A stretch of DNA of 18,730 nucleotides, taken from NCBI GenBank assembly GCA_900553965.1, contig USFX01000024.1, positions 1 through 18,730 on the forward strand. Direction: 5' to 3'. The DNA is from an uncultured Prevotella sp. (GTDB taxonomy: Bacteria; Bacteroidota; Bacteroidia; Bacteroidales; Bacteroidaceae). Below the pieces are notes generated by a model. The model searched no databases, was not told where the DNA came from, and was given only the letters and a program-made list of their open reading frames with translations. Each line of letters begins with the position of its first letter. Position 1 is the stretch's first letter. Shown piece after piece: positions 14,135-18,730 of the stretch. The position numbers and the translations under genes are program-made.

Positions 14135-14957
14135 CTTGATATTCTCCTAATATTTTTAGTTCCTTGGTAAGCGGTGTTATAGCGTCGATGCTCTGCCGGT
14201 AGCGGGTCAGGTTGTCGTAGGTCACGTCCACGTAGAACATATATTTCCACTCGTGACCGATGATTGGCAGCGACTGTATCTTCGTCATGTTTATCTTATA
14301 GAACGACAGTATGCTGAGCACTTGCGACAGAGAGCCCTCTTCGTGGGGCAGCGAGAAGACAAGACTCGACTTGTTCGTCGCGTCGAGCGAGCGCAGGAAG
14401 TCGGCCTTGCGCGGGTTGCACACGACGAGGAAGCGGGTGAAGTTGTGTTTGTTGTCCTCGATGTGGTCTTCCAGTATCTTCATGCCGTAGAGCCGTGCGG
14501 CACTCGCGCTGCAGATGGCAGCCCATCCGCGATGTCTGCCTTCGGCTATCTCCTTGGCCGAACCGGCGGTGTCCTCGCTCTCGACAGCCTTCAACGTCGG
14601 GTGTCCCGAGAGGAAATTGCGGCACTGCATGAGTGCCACAGGGTGCGAGTGGACCTCCTCTATCGTGTCCCAATCGTCCTCCGGCAGACAGCAGATGCAA
14701 TGGGATATGTGGAGTTTGTGCTCTCCGACGACCGTTGTTCCCGAGTCGCGCAGCAGTTCATAGTTGTGGAGCAGACTTCCGGCGATGGTGTTCTCTATGG
14801 CCATCATGCCAATGACGGTGGGGTCGCGCTGTATGTTCTCAAACACTTCCTCAAACGTGGCGCAGCATATCAGCTGCACCTGCTCGCCGTCGAAATACTG
14901 GTTGGCCGCAATGTCGTGGAATGACCCTATCAATCCCTGTATCGCTATTCTCTTCAT
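14115..14957 (-). CDS. pheA: Prephenate dehydratase PheA
   Basis: This 280-residue enzyme converts prephenate to phenylpyruvate. The dehydratase domain (about 1-180) has AIENTIAGSL (53-62), the ESEDTAGSA stretch (126-134) and the catalytic NFTRF (172-176). The C-terminal ACT domain (about 197-275) starts SLVFSLPHEEGSL (198-210) and contains KIQSLPIIG (226-234) where many bacteria have the ESRP phenylalanine-binding motif. There is no fused chorismate mutase; that activity sits in the DAHP synthase fusion downstream. It is the first enzyme gene of the operon, just after the attenuator, and its stop lies inside the aminotransferase gene. Confidence 0.95.
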   Translation of the reverse strand: MKRIAIQGLIGSFHDIAANQYFDGEQVQLICCATFEEVFENIQRDPTVIGMMAIENTIAGSLLHNYELLRDSGTTVVGEHKLHISHCICCLPEDDWDTIEEVHSHPVALMQCRNFLSGHPTLKAVESEDTAGSAKEIAEGRHRGWAAICSASAARLYGMKILEDHIEDNKHNFTRFLVVCNPRKADFLRSLDATNKSSLVFSLPHEEGSLSQVLSILSFYKINMTKIQSLPIIGHEWKYMFYVDVTYDNLTRYRQSIDAITPLTKELKILGEYQDGKQSE

Positions 14958-14995
14958 CTTTTGTTCTTATTCTTCTCCTTCTTGTTTTGATAACT

Positions 14996-15031
14996 AAAAA
15001 GTCCCGCTCCATTGATGTTGAAGCGGGACTT
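14996..15031 (-). terminator. Attenuator terminator hairpin in the pheA leader
   Basis: On the minus strand AAGTCCCGCT (15031-15022) pairs with AGCGGGACTT (15008-14999), with a 13-base loop, and runs into TTTTT (to 14996). It stands 38 bases before the pheA ATG. The 5' arm region 15028-15019 can pair instead with 15097-15088, which lies inside the leader-peptide gene. Confidence 0.9.
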
Positions 15032-15097
15032 GACTGTATTCATCTCTGTGATGTTGTCTTATCATAAGTTGAAATCTACACGCAACTTCCCGCTTCA
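15019..15097 (-). promoter_or_regulatory. Antiterminator pairing of the pheA attenuator
   Basis: Minus-strand TGAAGCGGGA (15097-15088) is exactly complementary to TCCCGCTTCA (15028-15019). The second segment overlaps the 5' arm of the terminator, so the two structures exclude each other. The first segment covers the end of the leader-peptide gene, where a ribosome resting at the stop codon would hide it. Confidence 0.85.
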
Positions 15098-15153
15098 CAA
15101 TTCCTTGCAAAGTAAAAGTAAAAGCTGTAAAAGTATGCGTTGAACTTCTTCAT
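15076..15153 (-). CDS. Phe/Tyr-rich leader peptide of the aromatic operon (pheL-like)
   Basis: A 25-codon frame starts ATG at 15153 and ends TAG at 15076. Residues 1-15 read MKKFNAYFYSFYFYF: five Phe and four Tyr in codons 4-15; ten more residues follow (ending GSCV). It lies about 25 bases after the predicted transcription start and ahead of a terminator/antiterminator pair, the arrangement of the E. coli pheL and trpL attenuators. A ribosome stalled on the Phe/Tyr codons leaves 15097-15088 free to block the terminator; one that reaches the stop covers it and transcription ends. The mixed composition fits an operon that makes both amino acids. The start has no Shine-Dalgarno sequence, as is usual in Bacteroidota. 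Confidence 0.9.
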   Translation of the reverse strand: MKKFNAYFYSFYFYFARNCEAGSCV

Positions 15154-15183
15154 TGTTTATCTCTCATTTTGTTTATCTGCTTG

Positions 15184-15215
15184 CAAAAGTATAACATTTC
15201 CGCGAGACCAGCAAA
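15184..15215 (-). promoter_or_regulatory. Bacteroidota-type promoter of the aromatic operon
   Basis: Minus-strand TTTG (15215-15212), 20 bases, then TACTTTTG (15191-15184) matches both consensus elements exactly. Transcription should start near 15178, giving a leader of about 220 bases that contains the attenuator. Confidence 0.85.
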
Positions 15216-15289
15216 TAAATTGCAATATTTTTGGCCCGTTTGCTTACTTTTCTGTTATTCAGCCAGCATGTCACCGTGCCGGAGGAAGA

Positions 15290-16093
15290 CTAACCGCGGG
15301 CCCTCAGTTCCCAAAAAGCGACGGCTGAGGCGGCCGCGACATTGAGCGAGTCGACCCCGTGGGCCATGGGGATTCGCACGACATAGTCAGCTTCTTCTAT
15401 CACTTCGCGGGGCAGTCCGTCGCCCTCGGTGCCCATGACGATGGCCAGACGTGGCTCGGAGGCAAGCTGCGGGGCGTCGATGGAGACTGAATTGTCGGTG
15501 AGAGCCATCGCCGCGGTGCGGAAGCCGAGGTCATTGAGGCTGGAGAGCGGGCCGTCCAACCACGTCCACGGAACGAGGAACACCGAGCCCATCGACACGC
15601 GGACGGCACGGCGGTTGAGCGGATCACATGAGTTGCGCGTCAGCAGCACGGCGTCGATGCCGAGCGCGGCGGCCGAACGGAAGATTGCTCCGATGTTGGT
15701 CGTGTCCACCACCCCATTGATGACGACGACGCGCCGCGCTCCGCGACAGACATCCGCGATGTTCTTGGGCTTCGGCCGGCGCATGGCACAGAGCACGCCG
15801 CGCGTCAGGACATAGCCCGTCAGCTCGGCCAGCAGCTCACGCGAACCGGTATAGACGGGTATGCCGGCGCATCGGGAGATGATGTCGGCAGCGTCGCCGT
15901 CGATGTGTTTCCGCTCGCAGAGCAGCGCCAGCGGCTCATATCCGGCGTCGAGCGCGACCCGTATGACCTTCGGACTCTCGGCGATGAACACTCCCTTGTC
16001 AGGTTCGAGGCGGTTGCGCAGCTGGGCTTCGGTAAGCGTACCGAAGACCTCGACACCCGGATGAGACAATGACGTTATTTCGATTATTGGCAT
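15290..16093 (-). CDS. TrmH/SpoU-family RNA 2'-O-methyltransferase
   Basis: The 267-residue protein has an N-terminal substrate-binding part (about 1-110; KGVFIAESPKVI is the usual entry motif) and a C-terminal trefoil-knot SPOUT domain. The three family motifs are present: NIGAIFR (133-139), AIVMGTEGDGL (217-227), and IPM with DSLNVAAASAV (241-258). Such enzymes methylate ribose 2'-OH in rRNA or tRNA with S-adenosylmethionine. The exact target base cannot be inferred. It begins 23 bases after the TPR gene and is likely in the same transcript. The stop is only about 75 bases before the aromatic-operon promoter, and I see no strong terminator between them. Confidence 0.92.
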   Translation of the reverse strand: MPIIEITSLSHPGVEVFGTLTEAQLRNRLEPDKGVFIAESPKVIRVALDAGYEPLALLCERKHIDGDAADIISRCAGIPVYTGSRELLAELTGYVLTRGVLCAMRRPKPKNIADVCRGARRVVVINGVVDTTNIGAIFRSAAALGIDAVLLTRNSCDPLNRRAVRVSMGSVFLVPWTWLDGPLSSLNDLGFRTAAMALTDNSVSIDAPQLASEPRLAIVMGTEGDGLPREVIEEADYVVRIPMAHGVDSLNVAAASAVAFWELRARG

Positions 16094-16116
16094 ATATATT
16101 CTCCTGAATAACTATC

Positions 16117-16995
16117 TTACAGTCCCAGCGGATTGATATTGCTGTAAGCCTGACGCACCTTGTGCTCGACACCCTCAGCCGAATATTCGCCGTTGATGTC
16201 GGCGACCTTATCCGGTTCCAGCTCCAGCACGGTCTGCATGTCGGCTTTCGCTCCGTCCATATCGCCCTTTTCATAGCGTATCGCACCGCGCTCGCGGAAA
16301 GCGTCGACGCAGAACGGATTGACTTCCGTCACCTTATTATATATATCTATGGCAGCATCGGCATTGCCGCGCTTATGCTCCACACGGGCTTTGAGCAACA
16401 GGACGTCCTCATTCTCCGGAGCGACATCCATCAGATGGTTCGCATCGGCATCGGCTCCGTTGACATCGCCCACCGAAAGCAGTGTCCGGCCGCGCAGCAG
16501 CCACGCCTCACCCATGTCGCCGTTGAGGGCAATGGCCTTGGTCAGCATAGCTATCGCGCCCACGGGATTGCCCTGTCCGACGTACGCCTGAGCGTAGAGA
16601 TAGTGGGCGCGGGCGTTCTCCTTGTCCGCCGCCATGGCCTTCTCACACGCTGCCGCCATAGCCTCGTAGTCCTCCTGCATGTATGCCACCTGTGCCGTCA
16701 GAAGATGGACTGCGGCATTTTCCGGTTCGGCATCAGCCAGAACGCCGAGATGTTCGCGGGCCTCGGCCAGCTCGCCAGTACGTATCAGCGCCTGTGCAAG
16801 ATAGTCGCGCACCTCCAGATCCTCGTGTATCGCGAGCGCCTCGCGATAGCACTTCACGGCATAGTCGACCTGACCAATCTTCGCCGCCTTCACTCCGTCA
16901 TACTTGAACATGTCAAACCGGCGGCTCTCCTCCGCCTTCTGTTTCTCTTCGGGAGACTCCTCGCTTCCCCCGAACAAAGCCTTAAATATATTCAT
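16117..16995 (-). CDS. Tetratricopeptide-repeat protein
   Basis: In 292 residues there is a charged N-terminal stretch (SEESPEEKQKAEESRR, about 11-26), then roughly seven TPR units from about 28 to 265 (repeated patterns such as YREALAI, LTKAIALNGD, YNKVTEVNP and MQTVLELEPD). There is no signal peptide, so it is probably cytoplasmic. TPRs bind partner proteins; none is identifiable here. It precedes the TrmH-type methyltransferase by 23 bases, so the two may be co-transcribed, but a functional link is not shown by the sequence. Confidence 0.88.
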   Translation of the reverse strand: MNIFKALFGGSEESPEEKQKAEESRRFDMFKYDGVKAAKIGQVDYAVKCYREALAIHEDLEVRDYLAQALIRTGELAEAREHLGVLADAEPENAAVHLLTAQVAYMQEDYEAMAAACEKAMAADKENARAHYLYAQAYVGQGNPVGAIAMLTKAIALNGDMGEAWLLRGRTLLSVGDVNGADADANHLMDVAPENEDVLLLKARVEHKRGNADAAIDIYNKVTEVNPFCVDAFRERGAIRYEKGDMDGAKADMQTVLELEPDKVADINGEYSAEGVEHKVRQAYSNINPLGL

Positions 16996-17049
16996 CGTTA
17001 TATTTTTGTTTTTGTTCCAATCATAAGAATACGCATATCGGCCAGCCGG

Positions 17050-17277
17050 TCATCTCATCTTTCCGGTGTTTAATTCCGATTCAAGAAAAGAAAACACATA
17101 TCCGGGGCTCTGATAATACAGCCTTGCCTGTTCGTCCATCACCTTCTTGCATGTATCGGAATTGAGCACGACAGACAGCGCCTGCTCCATTGTCATCCCG
17201 TGGTTCCGGCTCAAAAGCATCAGCGACAGGCGCTTGACCATGTCCGCCATTATCACATTCTTCTCATTAATTATCAT
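17050..17277 (-). CDS. 75-residue accessory protein coupled to the DUF3791 gene
   Basis: I choose the ATG at 17277 rather than the longer frame from 17304, because it makes a four-base ATGA overlap with the stop of the gene before it and is preceded at a good distance by AAAGGAGGGG, a rare strong ribosome-binding site for this lineage. The protein begins MIINEKNVIM, has a helical middle (TMEQALSVVLNS, 29-40) and a conserved-looking LYYQSPGYV (53-61) near the end. I recall similar short proteins beside DUF3791 and DUF3990 genes in Bacteroidota, but I cannot name a Pfam family with certainty. Function unknown. Confidence 0.7.
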   Translation of the reverse strand: MIINEKNVIMADMVKRLSLMLLSRNHGMTMEQALSVVLNSDTCKKVMDEQARLYYQSPGYVFSFLESELNTGKMR

Positions 17278-17498
17278 ACCAATGCCCCTCCTTTCCGATG
17301 GCAATACTCCGTCATGTCGTCTACGATTGAGGCAAACGACTGGGTATGAACATACGAATAGTTACGGTCTATAAATCCGATGGCACCGAAACGGCTCAGA
17401 TAGTTGAACGCCTGTTTCATGTTCAAGTCATGACGCCGTCCGAACTCCATGATGAATATCACAGTCCACTCCATCTTGTCTTCCACATCATAATCCAT
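17274..17498 (-). CDS. DUF3791-like small protein
   Basis: The 74-residue protein is mostly helical, with an acidic start (MDYDVEDKMEW). The segment YLSRFGAIGFIDRNYSYVHT (33-52), followed by QSF and IVDDM, fits the DUF3791 pattern, in which a 'gaidyl..nYd.lHTq' stretch near the C-terminus is the hallmark. DUF3791 proteins occur in small, patchily distributed gene sets, often with DUF3990; neither a DUF3990 gene nor any toxin-like gene is present here. It is translationally coupled to the next small gene through ATGA. Its biochemical role is unknown. Confidence 0.7.
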   Translation of the reverse strand: MDYDVEDKMEWTVIFIMEFGRRHDLNMKQAFNYLSRFGAIGFIDRNYSYVHTQSFASIVDDMTEYCHRKGGALV

Positions 17499-17526
17499 AA
17501 TATGACTGTATTACTTCTTTGTTCTG

Positions 17527-17534
17527 CAAACTTA
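17527..17534 (-). promoter_or_regulatory. Probable -7 element for the DUF3791 gene set
   Basis: Minus-strand TAAGTTTG fits TAnnTTTG, 29 bases before the ATG at 17498. No clear TTTG is seen at the standard distance upstream, so the -33 element is weak. Confidence 0.5.
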
Positions 17535-17627
17535 CACAAAAAAAGTGACTTACAGGCCGTATCCGGATGAAAATTTGTCGTTCATGCGAAATGAAACATA
17601 CTGCTTTGCGGAACAGCAAGCCCAACG

Positions 17628-18730
17628 TTAACGTCCTCCCAGCCGCGGAAGCAGGAAGGCGACGACGCCGAACAACGGCGTATAGGCGCAGAAGGAGTAG
17701 ATGGCCTCGATTCCGTAGGTGTCGGCCAGCAGTCCGAGGATGGCGCTGGCAATGCCGGCAACGCCGAAAGCGAAGCCGAAGAAAAGGCCGGAAACGAGGC
17801 CGAGCTTGTTGGGAAGCAGCTCCTGGGCATAGAGCAGGATGGCCGGAAAGGCTGACGAGAGCATCAGTCCGGCACCGAAACTGCACACGACGGTGGCCAC
17901 GAGACCGGCATGGGGCATGGCGAGGCTGAACGGAGCACAGCCGAGAATGGACACCCAGATGACAAACTTACGTCCGTAGCGGTCGCCGACGGGGCCTCCG
18001 ACAACCGTTCCGATGGCCATGGCGACGAGGAAGACGAAGAGCAGAATCTGCGACGTCTGAACCGAGACGCCGAAGCGCTGGATGAGATAGAACGTATAGT
18101 AGTTGGTCAGACAGGCCATATAGATATACTTCGAGAATATCAGAATCATGATGATGAATATCGTGAACACAGTCCGCCGTCCCGACAGCGGACGCTTCAC
18201 CCGCTGTCGCATGGCCGCGGGCTCGGCCTTGACTTTCTGAAGATAGGCACCATACCAGCGGCAGATGGGCACCATGGCCATGAAGGCGAGCACGGAGACG
18301 ACGACAAACCACACGACATTGCCGCGACCATAAGGTGCGACGACGAGCGCAACGAGCAGCGGCCCGACGGACGTTCCGAAGTTTCCGCCCACCTGAAAGA
18401 GCGACTGCGCCAACCCGCGCTTGCCTCCGGAAGCCAAAAAAGTAATGCGCGACGCTTCGGGATGCAATACGGAGGAACCGATGCCCACCACAAAAACAGA
18501 AGCCAAGAGCCAATACAGATTAGTGGCGAACGACAAATTCAGAATACCCGCCAGCGTAAAACACATTCCCAACGGCAACGACCAGGCAATGGGACGCTTA
18601 TCGAAAATCAGCCCCATTATCGGCTGAAACACGGAAGCCGACATCTGATACACCAACGTTATCAGACCAATCTGTGCAAAACTCAATGACAAATCCTGCT
18701 TGAACAGAGGGTACACCGCCGTAATAACGG
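17628..18730 (-). CDS. MFS transporter, fosmidomycin-resistance (Fsr)-like, N-terminus outside window
   Basis: About 367 codons are visible. The frame continues without a stop to the window edge, reading VITAV just before YPLFKQDLSLSFAQIGLI. This matches the start of helix 1-2 in Fsr-type major facilitator proteins (typically about 390-410 residues), so roughly 25-40 residues are missing. GTG at 18716 is an internal valine, not a start. Hydrophobic segments alternate with loops including FDKRPIAW (the loop 2-3 MFS motif region) and GDRYGRKFV in the second half. Fsr exports fosmidomycin in E. coli; the natural substrate here is unknown. Confidence 0.85.
   Translation of the reverse strand, partial: VITAVYPLFKQDLSLSFAQIGLITLVYQMSASVFQPIMGLIFDKRPIAWSLPLGMCFTLAGILNLSFATNLYWLLASVFVVGIGSSVLHPEASRITFLASGGKRGLAQSLFQVGGNFGTSVGPLLVALVVAPYGRGNVVWFVVVSVLAFMAMVPICRWYGAYLQKVKAEPAAMRQRVKRPLSGRRTVFTIFIIMILIFSKYIYMACLTNYYTFYLIQRFGVSVQTSQILLFVFLVAMAIGTVVGGPVGDRYGRKFVIWVSILGCAPFSLAMPHAGLVATVVCSFGAGLMLSSAFPAILLYAQELLPNKLGLVSGLFFGFAFGVAGIASAILGLLADTYGIEAIYSFCAYTPLFGVVAFLLPRLGGR

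Noticed and set aside
17278..17304. Upstream ATG at 17304 for the 75-residue protein
   Set aside because: It would overlap the DUF3791-like gene by 31 bases; the ATG at 17277 has a better ribosome-binding site and a four-base stop-start overlap.
18714..18716. GTG start codon for the MFS transporter
   Set aside because: The frame stays open upstream and reads VITAV, matching the conserved first helix of Fsr-like proteins; the real start is outside the window.
1..18730. CRISPR array, tRNA, rRNA, insertion sequence or 4.5S RNA gene
   Set aside because: No regular spacer-repeat structure, no cloverleaf T-arm sequences, no transposase-like protein and no SRP RNA core motif were seen on either strand by eye.

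Overview
The window looks like a chromosomal segment of a Prevotella-like member of the Bacteroidales (Bacteroidota). The evidence is: promoters of the Bacteroidota type (TTTG, 19-21 bases, TAnnTTTG) upstream of several genes, A/T-rich start regions with few Shine-Dalgarno sequences, OmpA-type and small beta-barrel outer-membrane proteins, an inverse-fused DAHP synthase/chorismate mutase, and a vorDBAC-type 2-oxoacid:ferredoxin oxidoreductase of the kind found in anaerobic Bacteroidales. No tRNA, rRNA, CRISPR array or insertion sequence was seen.

Layout. 1-1302: a 40-bp perfect inverted repeat, then an OmpA-family gene (minus strand) with its own terminator. 1303-1834: a long divergent intergenic region with promoters for both flanking genes and a 17-bp inverted repeat. 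1835-2671: a membrane protein that aligns along its length with cobalamin synthase CobS but has lost most of the signature residues. 2955-3533: a small, probably highly expressed outer-membrane barrel with clear promoter and terminator. 3962-9266 (plus strand): ffh, folD, a 59-residue TPR protein, and the four subunits of a 2-oxoacid:ferredoxin oxidoreductase, ending at a hairpin terminator. 9495-10847: a MATE transporter, sharing a long two-way terminator with the next operon.

14957-10940 (minus strand): an aromatic amino acid operon in the order pheA, aminotransferase, DAHP synthase-chorismate mutase, tyrA. Together these enzymes carry out the committed entry step of the shikimate pathway and every step from chorismate to phenylalanine and tyrosine. 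Upstream lies the most striking feature of the window: a 25-codon leader peptide with nine Phe/Tyr residues in codons 4-15, followed by a terminator hairpin ending in a T-run just before pheA and a competing antiterminator pairing. This is a complete ribosome-mediated attenuator reading both Phe and Tyr supply. 16995-15290 (minus): a TPR protein and a SpoU/TrmH RNA methyltransferase. 17498-17050 (minus): two small coupled genes, one of the DUF3791 type. 17628-18730 (minus): an Fsr-like MFS transporter whose N-terminus lies beyond the window.

A second theme is repeat DNA in the intergenic spaces. At least three loci carry short, degenerate tandem repeats with a 7-base period but different sequence at each locus. 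One of them supplies the end and stop codon of the oxidoreductase alpha subunit. A separate GC-rich palindromic repeat encodes the last residues of the aminotransferase.
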